64,000 nucleotides of DNA from Planctomycetia bacterium (GTDB lineage: Bacteria; Planctomycetota; Brocadiia; Brocadiales; Brocadiaceae), in NCBI GenBank assembly GCA_015075005.1, contig JABTVC010000001.1:1054001-1118000 (forward strand). Direction: 5' to 3'. The position numbers and the translations under genes are program-made. Position 1 is the stretch's first letter. Each line of letters starts with the position of its first letter. Shown here piece after piece: positions 1-8,229 of the stretch. The notes below the pieces were generated by a model. That model did not search any database, was not told the DNA's origin, and worked only from the letters and a program-made list of their open reading frames with translations.

Positions 1-1
1 C

Positions 2-187
2 GACCCTTGTGTGAATGTGGGAGATTGTGTTAACGATGAAACAGTAGTTTGTATAATTGAGGCAATGAAGATAATGAACGAAGTAAAAGCAGAGACGACT
101 GGTGAAATTATTGATGTTTATGTAAATGATGGAGAGGCAGTAGAGTACGGACAGCCGCTATTTAGTGTTAAACCCTCTCCGAAATAA
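2..187 (+). CDS. accB: Biotin carboxyl carrier protein of acetyl-CoA carboxylase, C-terminal part
   Basis: This is the last 61 codons of the biotinyl domain, open at the left edge of the window. The biotin attachment motif EAMKIMNE is present, with the lysine that carries biotin, followed by the second half of the lipoyl-like fold ([16 protein letters not shown]). The protein carries CO2 as carboxybiotin between biotin carboxylase and carboxyltransferase in the first step of fatty acid synthesis. The stop codon lies 54 bp before accC, the usual accB-accC order, so the two are probably co-transcribed. The N-terminal Pro/Ala-rich part is outside the window. Confidence 0.93.
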   Translation, partial: DPCVNVGDCVNDETVVCIIEAMKIMNEVKAETTGEIIDVYVNDGEAVEYGQPLFSVKPSPK

Positions 188-241
188 CGTTATTGTGATT
201 TACTCCAAGAGGAAATTAATGACTGGCGGATATCGAGTAAT

Positions 242-1594
242 ATGTTTTCAAGGATAATGATTGCAAATCGAGGTGAGATTGCCCTGCGGATTATCAGGGC
301 CTGCCGAGAAATGGGCATAGAAACTGTTGCAATATGTTCGAAATCGGACAAGAACGCGATGTACTTAAAACAAGCAGATATTTCCGTGTGCATTGGTCCT
401 TCGGATGCAGAGGGAAGCTACCTTAATATTCCTAGTATAATTAGTGCAGCAGAGGTAACTGATATTGAAGCTATTCATCCGGGATATGGTTTTTTAGCGG
501 AGGCAAGTCATTTTGCAGAGGTGTGTGAATCTTCCAAGATAATATTTATTGGTCCTAAATCAGAAGTATTAAAAAAACTTGGGAATAAGACCGAGGCAAG
601 AAAAATTGCCATTGCTAATAAAATCCCTGTAGTTCCGGGCAGTGAATCTGTTGTAAAAAGTCAGCAACAAGCGTTGGATGTAGCGCACAAGATTGGATAT
701 CCTGTGATTATTAAAGCATCTTCCGGTGGTGGCGGGCGAGGAATGCGTGTCACGCACAATGATATAAGCCTGGTAAACTCATTGGCAGTTGCCCAGCGGG
801 AAGCAGAATCTGCCTTTAAGGATCCCTCTATTTACATAGAAAAATACGTAGAAGACGCCCGTCATGTAGAGGTGCAAATATTTGGTGATAATTATGGTAA
901 TATTATCCATTTAGGTGAGAGGGACTGTACTTTGCAACGGAGGCACCAAAAACTTATTGAAGAATCACCTTCTCCTCATATTTCAGAGCGCTGGCGCGAG
1001 GATATGTGTAAGGCGGCACTCAAGATAGCAAAGGCCGTAAATTATACAAATGCAGGCACCGTGGAATTTTTGGTAGACAAACTTGGTAATTTTTATTTTA
1101 TAGAAGTAAATACCCGTTTACAGGTAGAACACCCTGTTACCGAGATGGTGACAGGCATTGATTTGGTAAAACAACAAATAAGGATTGCTTATGGTGAGCG
1201 ATTGAACATAAAACAGAAACGGGTCAGACCTCGGGGCGTTGCGATAGAATGCCGCATTAACGCTGAAGACCCGCAAAATGGATTCCGGCCTAACCCGGGA
1301 AAGATTACTCTGTATAATCCACCGGGAGGAAGGGGGGTGAGGGTCGATTCCCATGTGTATTCTGGTTATGAGATTTCCCCATATTATGATTCGATGATTT
1401 CAAAGTTGATTGTGCATCAAAAGACACGTGAAGAAGCAATTGCCTGTATGAAAAGAGCGTTAAAGGAATATATAATTGAAGGCATTAAAACGACTATTCC
1501 GTTAAACCTGGAGCTCATATCGCATCCGCAATTTGCAAGTGGAGAGATAAATACTAATTTTGTAGAGAACTTGTTAGCAAAAAATCAACATTAG
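242..1594 (+). CDS. accC: Acetyl-CoA carboxylase, biotin carboxylase subunit
   Basis: The product is a 450-residue ATP-grasp enzyme, the normal length for AccC, that carboxylates biotin on AccB using ATP and bicarbonate in the cytoplasm. The N-terminus reads [22 protein letters not shown], the typical opening of the biotin carboxylase domain. The glycine-rich ATP loop is [13 protein letters not shown] near residue 160, and the catalytic stretch [16 protein letters not shown] lies near residue 285. The C-terminal domain with the GHAIECRIN-type motif (here [13 protein letters not shown]) is complete. It lies directly downstream of accB. Nothing unusual is seen; the ATG at 242 gives the canonical N-terminus. 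Confidence 0.96.
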   Translation: MFSRIMIANRGEIALRIIRACREMGIETVAICSKSDKNAMYLKQADISVCIGPSDAEGSYLNIPSIISAAEVTDIEAIHPGYGFLAEASHFAEVCESSKIIFIGPKSEVLKKLGNKTEARKIAIANKIPVVPGSESVVKSQQQALDVAHKIGYPVIIKASSGGGGRGMRVTHNDISLVNSLAVAQREAESAFKDPSIYIEKYVEDARHVEVQIFGDNYGNIIHLGERDCTLQRRHQKLIEESPSPHISERWREDMCKAALKIAKAVNYTNAGTVEFLVDKLGNFYFIEVNTRLQVEHPVTEMVTGIDLVKQQIRIAYGERLNIKQKRVRPRGVAIECRINAEDPQNGFRPNPGKITLYNPPGGRGVRVDSHVYSGYEISPYYDSMISKLIVHQKTREEAIACMKRALKEYIIEGIKTTIPLNLELISHPQFASGEINTNFVENLLAKNQH

Positions 1595-1946
1595 GAATAC
1601 GGTAATTTTTTCTTGACTCCATTTTGAAAGCATGCTAACCTATCGTACGCTATATTATGGGCCGTTTATCAGAAATCAAGCGCATAGAAAGACTTCGTAT
1701 CTGGGTTTTTTATATCGAGGAAGATTTCTTAAATAGCGGGTTTTTGCACTACCAGTTATAAGGCCTTTTGCAAAATTCTCAAACGGAACAGCTGGTTTTG
1801 TGGCGTGTAATGTGGTATTAGGAAATGGGTAGTATGTTTGAAAAAACTGTGCTTGATGCAGTGTTGTTGTGAAGGGTAAAATTTATAATATATTTTAAGT
1901 TGGGTAGTATTATTTATTTTTCTTGGTAGAGGAAAGGAGCTTGTAA
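1595..1946. other. Intergenic region upstream of the cytochrome/hydrazine synthase cluster
   Basis: I find no convincing gene in these 352 bp. There is a TATAAT hexamer near 1885-1890 about 60 bp before the next start, but no good -35 box at standard spacing, and I find no clear sigma-54 type -24/-12 site. The region probably holds the promoter of the cluster starting at 1947, whose ribosome site (AAAGGAG) is clear at about 1932-1940. Confidence 0.4.
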
Positions 1947-2657
1947 ATGTTTGTAGGTAGAAAGGTTGTATATTTTATAGGAGGCATTATAGTTTCTGTT
2001 TGTTCTTTAGCATTTTCACTTCCTGCTATATCCACCGGAGCAGAATTTGTGGGCAACAGTGGATGCAAATGCCATATGGGAAAGGGCTGTTTTGAGGGGG
2101 AAGAATACAAAGAAAGACTGCATTCCAATACTTGGGACAAAAGATTAAAAGGGTCGCCGGATGCTGAGAATCCAGATTGTTTGAAGTGTCATGCAACCGC
2201 ATACGGGGAGAAGATCGCCGAGGTCGGCAAAAAGTATTTACCTAATGTACAATGCGAGGCCTGTCATGGTGCCGGTTCAGAGTATAAAAAGTTGAAAGAG
2301 AATTTCCAGGGAAAAGGTAAGGATGCATTTAAAGCACTCTTAAAAAAAGATCCTTTTGAAGCCAGGAAAGTGCAATATGATGCTGGTTTGATTGTTGCTG
2401 GTATTAATGAACCTGCTACTGTCAAAGAACAATGCTTGAAATGTCATTGGGAGGCTAAAGACGACAAGAACAGATGTCCAAAAACCGATAAAGTTATGGA
2501 TTTTAAAGAGTATTTCAAGAAAGATGACCATCGTGATGAGGATGAGATTGATATAGCGATTAAAAAGCTTTCTCCTGAAGACAAAAAGAAGTGGGCTGCT
2601 ATATTGCCAAAGGACGAAATTCTTAATACGCCGTTAAAACCAAAGAAAAAGGAATAA
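1947..2657 (+). CDS. Cytochrome c554-like multihaem electron-transfer protein of the hydrazine synthase cluster
   Basis: This is a 236-residue exported c-type cytochrome with an N-terminal signal/anchor (about residues 8-30). Canonical haem motifs are CLKCH (C78-H82), CEACH (C103-H107) and CLKCH (C163-H167). A fourth site, at the position where c554-type proteins begin their first motif, reads CKCH (C40-H43), one residue short of CXXCH. The C-terminal third is very Lys/Asp/Glu-rich. By position it corresponds to the trihaem protein kuste2854 of Kuenenia, proposed to deliver electrons to hydrazine synthase (recalled, not searched). It starts a run of genes with cytochrome c and b partners immediately downstream. 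Three haems are secure; whether the CKCH site binds haem cannot be told from sequence. Confidence 0.85.
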   Translation: MFVGRKVVYFIGGIIVSVCSLAFSLPAISTGAEFVGNSGCKCHMGKGCFEGEEYKERLHSNTWDKRLKGSPDAENPDCLKCHATAYGEKIAEVGKKYLPNVQCEACHGAGSEYKKLKENFQGKGKDAFKALLKKDPFEARKVQYDAGLIVAGINEPATVKEQCLKCHWEAKDDKNRCPKTDKVMDFKEYFKKDDHRDEDEIDIAIKKLSPEDKKKWAAILPKDEILNTPLKPKKKE

Positions 2658-2698
2658 CTCTTAAGCTTAAGAGTTATATAGCTAGGGGGATTCCGCAG

Positions 2699-3751
2699 AT
2701 GGGTTATAAGTTAGAAAAAAGCCCGATACGTAAAATTGTATCAGGCCTGGTGAGGTTTAGATGGTTTGCACTTTTTATGGTTTGTTCAGCTATTATTGGT
2801 CTATCGCCTGCAGTTTTAACTGCAGGCGATAACGGACCTTGTATCGAATGTCATACAAATCCGGAGAAATTAAAGACCGCTGAAAAGGCAAAGATAAATC
2901 CTGTAACAGGTGAAATAAAGGTGATATCGATGGTGATTAACGAATCGACCTTTAAGGCATCTGCACATGGTGGAGAAGATTTTTTTTGTATAGATTGTCA
3001 CCAGGATCTTGACGGTGTAGATTTGGCGGATGGTCATAAACCTAATTTAAAGCCGGTTGACTGTATAACATTTTGTCACGATGATCCAGCAGACGACTAC
3101 TTGCAAAGCAATCATGTTAAGTTGATGAAGGATAATAGTAAGGATGTTCCTGTGTGTAAAGACTGCCACGCGGGTCTAACGTATCATTTCACGAGCATTG
3201 GAGAAAAGGCCCCGATGTATGTGCCCAAAGGTACAGACCCTTTGCACAGAAGATTGACGATTGAATCGTGCGGTTCGTGTCACCAGGAATATTTTGATAG
3301 CTACAGGAATAATGCACACGGTCAGATTGCGGCACTTGGCCACACAACAACAGAGATTCCTGTATGTTTCGATTGTCACGGCAAGCATAAAATTTTAAAC
3401 ACATCCGACCCAGAATCGAAAGTTGGCAAAGAGAGAATTATGGAAACATGTGGTAGCTGTCATGCAAATGTTAATGCAAGTTTTGTTAAGCATATTGAAC
3501 ATCCTCAGATTAAAAACTTGAACTATTATAAAAAATTGCTGGCAGCATTAAAAAACGCACGAAGTGATCCGGAAAATTTTAAAAAGCTTCTTAAGAATCC
3601 GCAAACGATTTTATGTGTAGTGTTTGTGATGTATGTGGGAATACTAACATTTACGTTTACTTCTTTTGGTCTCCATTCTTTGTTAAGTTGGTTTGCGGTT
3701 GTACGAGATGAGCATAAGAGAAAGGGGCATACAGATGAAGAGCAACACTAA
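2699..3751 (+). CDS. Membrane-anchored multihaem cytochrome c (six CXXCH plus one CX3CH)
   Basis: This 350-residue protein has an N-terminal hydrophobic segment (about 22-42) and a C-terminal membrane helix (about 303-325). Between them are haem motifs at C48, C97, C153, C191, C223 and C251 (all CXXCH), and an extra-long site CITFCH at C122-H127 (CX3CH). The layout, with many haems and a membrane anchor followed by a di-haem cytochrome b gene, is that of a quinol-oxidising cytochrome c/b pair. It lies 41 bp after the trihaem gene, and its 3' end overlaps the cytochrome b start by 17 bp, so translation is probably coupled. Likely role (inference): passing electrons from the quinone pool to the soluble trihaem carrier for hydrazine synthesis. 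In Kuenenia the equivalent slot is kuste2855. Confidence 0.82.
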   Translation: MGYKLEKSPIRKIVSGLVRFRWFALFMVCSAIIGLSPAVLTAGDNGPCIECHTNPEKLKTAEKAKINPVTGEIKVISMVINESTFKASAHGGEDFFCIDCHQDLDGVDLADGHKPNLKPVDCITFCHDDPADDYLQSNHVKLMKDNSKDVPVCKDCHAGLTYHFTSIGEKAPMYVPKGTDPLHRRLTIESCGSCHQEYFDSYRNNAHGQIAALGHTTTEIPVCFDCHGKHKILNTSDPESKVGKERIMETCGSCHANVNASFVKHIEHPQIKNLNYYKKLLAALKNARSDPENFKKLLKNPQTILCVVFVMYVGILTFTFTSFGLHSLLSWFAVVRDEHKRKGHTDEEQH

Positions 3752-4580
3752 CTATTTGAGATTCGGATTTTTTCATAGATTTTGTCACTTTTTGATTATT
3801 ATTAGCTTTTTTGGTCTGGTTTTAACAGGAATGCCCTTGGCATTCAGAGGTTATGATTGGGCAAGATGGCTGTATGAGTTGTTTGGAGGATACCCTACAG
3901 CGGGTTTTATCCATCGTATTTGCGCTTTAATAACTTTTTTTGCGACATTTATACATTTTGTATTTTTGTTTGTTTGTGTATCAGTGCAAAAAAAGAAAGG
4001 ATTTTTTTGGGGGCCGAATTCGCTACTCATACAGCCCAGGGATATATTTGATATTGCTTGTGATATTAAATGGTTTCTTGGGTTAGGAAAACGTCCCGAT
4101 TTTGATCGGTGGATATATTGGGAGAAGTTTGAGTATCTATCGCTTATGTGGGGAACCCTGGTGATGGCAGTCACCGGTTTTATTCTTTGGTTTCCAGTGC
4201 AATTTACAAAAATTATACCCATTTCGGTTGCAAGTATCATAGACCTTCCTGGCATCGCGTTGATTATTCATAGGTATGAAGCAATTCTGGCGGCTGGCTT
4301 CATATTTACAATCCATTTTTTCCATACACATCTGCTTCCTGAGAAAATGCCAGTTGATGAGGCTATCTTTACTGGCGCTATAACAGAAGAAGAATTTAAA
4401 CATGAGCGATTAAATCAGTATAAAAGGCTTGAAAATCAAAGACAATTGCAAAATTATGAAGTCGCTCCACCATCTCTTTTTGTAACTTTCCTAACAAGAT
4501 TATTTGCAATTCCTGCTTTGATTACTGGTTTGGTTATGGTCGGTTTTATGCTTTCCGCACTTATCGTTTGGATTCTTTGA
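3735..4580 (+). CDS. Membrane cytochrome b (hydrogenase/formate dehydrogenase gamma-like)
   Basis: The product is a 281-residue integral membrane protein with about five hydrophobic segments and membrane histidines (FFHRFCHF, GFIHRICAL, IIHRYEA, IHFFHTHL) suited to binding two b haems. It resembles the cytochrome b subunits of hydrogenase/thiosulfate reductase-type complexes that oxidise or reduce quinones. I chose the ATG at 3735, not the in-frame ATG at 3693. A GAAAGGGG ribosome site precedes 3735, and the product then begins just before the first helix. It overlaps the upstream cytochrome c gene by 17 bp, which supports a two-protein complex. By position it matches kuste2856 of Kuenenia (recalled). 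Confidence 0.83.
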   Translation: MKSNTNYLRFGFFHRFCHFLIIISFFGLVLTGMPLAFRGYDWARWLYELFGGYPTAGFIHRICALITFFATFIHFVFLFVCVSVQKKKGFFWGPNSLLIQPRDIFDIACDIKWFLGLGKRPDFDRWIYWEKFEYLSLMWGTLVMAVTGFILWFPVQFTKIIPISVASIIDLPGIALIIHRYEAILAAGFIFTIHFFHTHLLPEKMPVDEAIFTGAITEEEFKHERLNQYKRLENQRQLQNYEVAPPSLFVTFLTRLFAIPALITGLVMVGFMLSALIVWIL

Positions 4581-4673
4581 ATTTTTCATTGTTGGCCTTT
4601 TTTTATCTGGTCTATGAAAGTAATTATAGTATGAGTTTGAGAAAATGCTTCTAGCATTGTTTACCAGGATACT

Positions 4674-6065
4674 ATGATCTACAAAGTCTTAATTTCAGAT
4701 GACGAAGAACGCATGCGACGGGTGCTTGCGATGGTTTTTGAAGGGATGTCCGATGTTAAAGTTGTAACTACGAGCAGCTGTGAAGCAACATTGAATTACC
4801 TCGAAAGAGAACATTTTCATCTTCTCATTACAGATTTAAAGGTACAGGAAATGGGAAGACTGGAATTTCTGAGAGCTGTTAAAAGTAAAGTGCCAGATAT
4901 ACCCATCATTGTAGTTACTGCTTATGGTTCTATGATAGCTGCAATCGATGTAATGAAAGAAGGTGTTTTTGATTACCTCACTACGCCATTTGAAAAGGAT
5001 GTACTTAAAATGGCAGTTATGCGTGCTCTAAAGATGAGCTCATTGACAATCGAAAACAAATATTTGCGGCAGGAACTTGAATCTCGGTATGATTTCAGGA
5101 ATATTGTTGGCAATTCTCCACAAACAATTGACGCTTTACGGCTGGTTGGAGAGGTTTCAAAAACAAGTTCGACGGTTTTAATAACAGGTGAAAGTGGTAC
5201 GGGGAAAGAATTAATAGCGCGTGCAATTCACTTTAACAGTAAAAGGGCGTGTGGGCCACTTATTGTGATGAACTGCGCCGCAATACCTGAAAACCTATTG
5301 GAAAGTGAGCTTTTTGGGTACGAAAGGGGCGCGTTTACTAATGCGGATAAAACAAAAAAAGGACGTTTTGAATTAGCCGCAGGTGGTACTTTCTTTATGG
5401 ATGAAATATCAGAAATGAGCCTTGCAATTCAAGCAAAAGTTTTGCGTGTTGTTGAGGCTAAAGAGATGGAACGTCTGGGTGGTACTGAAACAATTAAAGT
5501 CGACGTGAGAATTATTTGTGCATCAAATAAGAATTTAGAGGAGTTAGTAAAATTAGGGAAATTCAGAGAAGATTTATATTATAGGATCAGTGTCTTTCCC
5601 ATTACTTTAACGCCTCTGAGAGAAAGAACAGAAGATATTATTCCGCTCAGTAAGCTTTTTCTAAAACATTTTTCCACGAAGATGGGTAAGGCATCTATAT
5701 CGCTGACTAAAGAAGTGGAAAAGTTGCTTTTGATGCATAAATGGGAAGGTAATATCAGAGAATTACAAAATGTTATTGAACGGGCTGTAATTCTTTGCAA
5801 AGGAAGTTTGATAACAACGGAGCATTTACCTTCAGCGATAGCTAGAAGTTTTCTCTTTACGGAAAAAGACCGACTTCAGCATTTAGATAAGGCAGTTTCT
5901 TTTGATATTCCTCCACACGGTTTATCGTTGGATGCTTTAGAAAAGCAGTTAGTGACTCAAGCACTGGAAAAAAGTAAGAATAATAAGACAAAGGCCGCTA
6001 AGCTGCTGGGCTTAACAAGAGGTACATTTCGATACAGACTACAAAAGTATGGCTTGGCCAATTAG
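4674..6065 (+). CDS. Sigma-54-dependent NtrC-family response regulator
   Basis: This 463-residue regulator has three parts. The receiver (1-120) has the acidic pair D9/D10, phospho-acceptor D54 (LLITDLK) and T82. The AAA+ domain (about 140-380) has Walker A GESGTGKE and Walker B-like FFMDEISEM. The Fis-type helix-turn-helix lies at the C-terminus (NKTKAAKLLGLTRGTFRYRL). Two departures from the norm are visible. The conserved receiver lysine before proline is replaced (YLTTPFEK, T104), and the sigma-54-contacting GAFTGA loop reads GAFTNA. It sits between the cytochrome genes and the hydrazine synthase genes on the same strand, so it may control either or both. No histidine kinase is adjacent, and I found no clear -24/-12 promoter upstream of its neighbours. 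Confidence 0.92.
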   Translation: MIYKVLISDDEERMRRVLAMVFEGMSDVKVVTTSSCEATLNYLEREHFHLLITDLKVQEMGRLEFLRAVKSKVPDIPIIVVTAYGSMIAAIDVMKEGVFDYLTTPFEKDVLKMAVMRALKMSSLTIENKYLRQELESRYDFRNIVGNSPQTIDALRLVGEVSKTSSTVLITGESGTGKELIARAIHFNSKRACGPLIVMNCAAIPENLLESELFGYERGAFTNADKTKKGRFELAAGGTFFMDEISEMSLAIQAKVLRVVEAKEMERLGGTETIKVDVRIICASNKNLEELVKLGKFREDLYYRISVFPITLTPLRERTEDIIPLSKLFLKHFSTKMGKASISLTKEVEKLLLMHKWEGNIRELQNVIERAVILCKGSLITTEHLPSAIARSFLFTEKDRLQHLDKAVSFDIPPHGLSLDALEKQLVTQALEKSKNNKTKAAKLLGLTRGTFRYRLQKYGLAN

Positions 6066-6405
6066 GGTATGGTTTATTTAATTCACTTTGCCAACCAAAG
6101 TGTGGTTTATTTAAGCCACTTATCATAATTATTAATTGGGTTGTTATTATCAGCAAATTTTAAATTTTTATTCCAACGACAGAGAAAAGTGGCTTATAAC
6201 TACCGTTTATTTAAAAATAAGATAATGTATGAAGTTGGGTGCAAAAATTTGATTATCTGTGAATACGGGCTTTGCAAAATGTTATTGAGTTAATATGATA
6301 TTTGGTATTATTTTTGCTTCTTTGCTGCTAGATTTAAATTTTGACGTGACGTTAATTTAAGAGGGTGTTATTTTGAAATTTAGTGAAGGGGGGTGAATAG
6401 ACAGC
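6066..6405. other. AT-rich intergenic region with short repeats
   Basis: There is no gene in these 340 bp. The block GGTTTATTTAA followed by CACTT occurs twice close together (about 6069-6090 and 6103-6121), and a related CGTTTATTTAAAA lies near 6204. These could be protein-binding repeats or a decayed sequence. The ribosome site for the next gene is GAAGGGGGG near 6385. Confidence 0.35.
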
Positions 6406-6948
6406 ATGAAGAAAAGTATTTTTTTAGCACTAGGTATTTGTAGTGTTTTGGTGTCACTTACACAATCTGCTTTTGCCGCTTGGGATAAACCTTGCGATAA
6501 AAGACAAATATTAGAAGCATATTGGTGTGATGCCTGCAAAGAAGTAAGGGAATTCAATGAGTGTGCAGAGATAGGTTATATATGGGATTTTGCAAAACAT
6601 CGCGCTGCGGGTGACAAAACACACACTAGCTTGCCAACTGGTTGGGCATGCCAAAAAATTGCATATAGCTGCATTAATACTGAGTGCAAGAAATATGGCG
6701 CTTGTTTGCCAGCTCCTGGTGCTTGTGATGAGTGTGGCGATGACATTACCAGTAAAAAGATTTGGGCTAGGGCACTGTTTAAATGTTCAAAGTGTGGTAA
6801 GGAGGGCCCAGAGGCTGGAAAGGGGCATACCTTAGTAAAGGGTGGTTATGCGCCACAGATTGAAAAGGCTGGAGATTGCGAAGCCTGTGGAGTACCATTG
6901 GAAGTTATATGCACAAAATCCGGTACTTGTCCACATGTTTCAAGATAG
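6406..6948 (+). CDS. Exported cysteine-rich protein of the hydrazine synthase cluster, function unknown
   Basis: I do not recognise a family. The 180-residue product has a clean signal peptide (MKKSIFLALGICSVLVSLTQ, cleavage after AFA near residue 24). The mature part is packed with cysteines, many as paired knuckles: CDAC, CDEC, CSKC and CEAC, plus ECKKYGAC and a final TCPH. No CXXCH haem motif occurs, so it looks like a zinc- or iron-binding protein with repeated ribbon-like knuckles. It lies 55 bp before hzsB with the same orientation and is probably co-transcribed. Because hydrazine synthase carries haems and (in the Kuenenia structure, as I recall) a zinc near the active site, a role in metal insertion or assembly is possible, but this is inference. 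By order it equals kuste2858. Confidence 0.75.
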   Translation: MKKSIFLALGICSVLVSLTQSAFAAWDKPCDKRQILEAYWCDACKEVREFNECAEIGYIWDFAKHRAAGDKTHTSLPTGWACQKIAYSCINTECKKYGACLPAPGACDECGDDITSKKIWARALFKCSKCGKEGPEAGKGHTLVKGGYAPQIEKAGDCEACGVPLEVICTKSGTCPHVSR

Positions 6949-7003
6949 CCACGTTTATATTTTTGAGTTACGGATTAACTGATTTAGGAGGGAAGGAAGA
7001 GCG

Positions 7004-8134
7004 ATGAAAGGAAGAGGATGGATAGGAGCAGTGGTATTGAGTGCGGTGATAGCAGGTGGAGGGGTAGCGAGTGCTGGGTTTATCCAGGGGACGCACGTGA
7101 AGACGGACATGCCGGGGCCGTTTTTTATAATGACATCGCCGGATGGTGGTACGTTGTACATATGCAATCAGTCGGGGCATAGTGTGACGTTTGTGGATGC
7201 CCGGACGCAGAAGTTGTTAGGTGAGGTAGCGGTAGGGGTACAGCCGGAGGCGGCGGCGGTAACACCGGACAATGCGTTTTTATTTGTATGCAATGCAGAG
7301 AGTGACAGCGTATCGGTGATAGATATAGCCAGGAAACAGGTTGTTAAGGAGATCAAGGTAGGTGACTGGCCAAGCGGGATAAAGATTTCCAAGGATGGGA
7401 AGACCGCATATGTAGCATGTTCTGGATGTATGTGGAACACGATAGACGTGATAGACACAGGCAGGATGGAGAAGACCAGGTCTATTTATACGAGTGATTA
7501 CGGCCCAAGGACATTGGACATATCGCCAGATGGCAAGACGCTGGCGGTGATTAACGATACGGTTGGTTCAATCAACCGGAGTGTCAATTTTATCGATGTG
7601 GCTACGAGCCGTGTAACCGAGAAGCGGGTAATCAGGGAGAGTTCGAATTTGCGGGATGTTGTATATACGCCAGATGGTCAGTATGTTGTGGTGACGTATG
7701 AAACTCCGAAGAACTGGTTACCGGTGTGTGAGGCAGAGAACGGGCAGGTATTTACGAACAACGTGGCAGTGTTGGAGACGAAGCCCGGTGGTAAGGTAGC
7801 AAGATTGCCGTTAGACGAGCTCAACAACTACGATGGTAATCCGTATGGGTTAGCGATGGATCCCAAGGGCAGGTATTTGTATATTGGGGTAAGAGGTATG
7901 CATCGGGTAACGATACTGGATATGGGCAAGGTGCTGGACGTGGTCAGGGGTAACTCACAGGCAGAGCTGGATTATCTCCGGGACGATCTGGGACTTGTGA
8001 GGGATTATCTGGTTGCCAGGGTGGCGACGGGTCTCGGGCCAAGTTCGGTATGTTTGTCGCCGGATGGAAAGATATGCTATGCAGCCAACTATTTTTCCAA
8101 CAATGTTTCGGTAATAAGGACAGCGGTGGATTAA
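7004..8134 (+). CDS. hzsB: Hydrazine synthase beta subunit (seven-bladed beta-propeller)
   Basis: The 376-residue exported protein has a signal peptide (MKGRGWIGAVVLSAVIAGGGVASA) and a chain of YVTN-type propeller repeats. Recurrent blade motifs include TSPDGGTLYICNQ, VTPDNAFLFVCNA, ISKDGKTAYVACS, ISPDGKTLAVIND and a closing LSPDGKICYAANYFSNNVSVI. It carries no haem motif. In the Kuenenia enzyme the beta subunit is such a propeller lying between alpha and gamma. It is followed in order by the gamma- and alpha-like genes, which is what fixes the identification. The ribosome site is a strong GGAGGGAAGG just upstream of 7004. The codon style is G-rich at third positions, unlike the flanking genes, as expected for one of the most abundant proteins of an anammox cell. 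Confidence 0.93.
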   Translation: MKGRGWIGAVVLSAVIAGGGVASAGFIQGTHVKTDMPGPFFIMTSPDGGTLYICNQSGHSVTFVDARTQKLLGEVAVGVQPEAAAVTPDNAFLFVCNAESDSVSVIDIARKQVVKEIKVGDWPSGIKISKDGKTAYVACSGCMWNTIDVIDTGRMEKTRSIYTSDYGPRTLDISPDGKTLAVINDTVGSINRSVNFIDVATSRVTEKRVIRESSNLRDVVYTPDGQYVVVTYETPKNWLPVCEAENGQVFTNNVAVLETKPGGKVARLPLDELNNYDGNPYGLAMDPKGRYLYIGVRGMHRVTILDMGKVLDVVRGNSQAELDYLRDDLGLVRDYLVARVATGLGPSSVCLSPDGKICYAANYFSNNVSVIRTAVD

Positions 8135-8229
8135 TGGTGGCGGTAGTGGTTGTGTTGAGGAGTTTAAGGATAGGGTAAACAGGTAAGAATTCAGGAATAA
8201 TGTAATTTATTGGAGAGGAGACAGGAATT

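Noticed and set aside
1611..1660. TTGACT box downstream of accC as a promoter for the cytochrome cluster
   Set aside because: The only TATATT lies 32 bp away, too far for a -10 box, and TAACCT at 17 bp is a poor match.
6066..6405. Sigma-54 promoter in front of the cysteine-rich gene
   Set aside because: I found no GG-N10-GC pair with acceptable flanks by eye; a weight-matrix scan would be needed.
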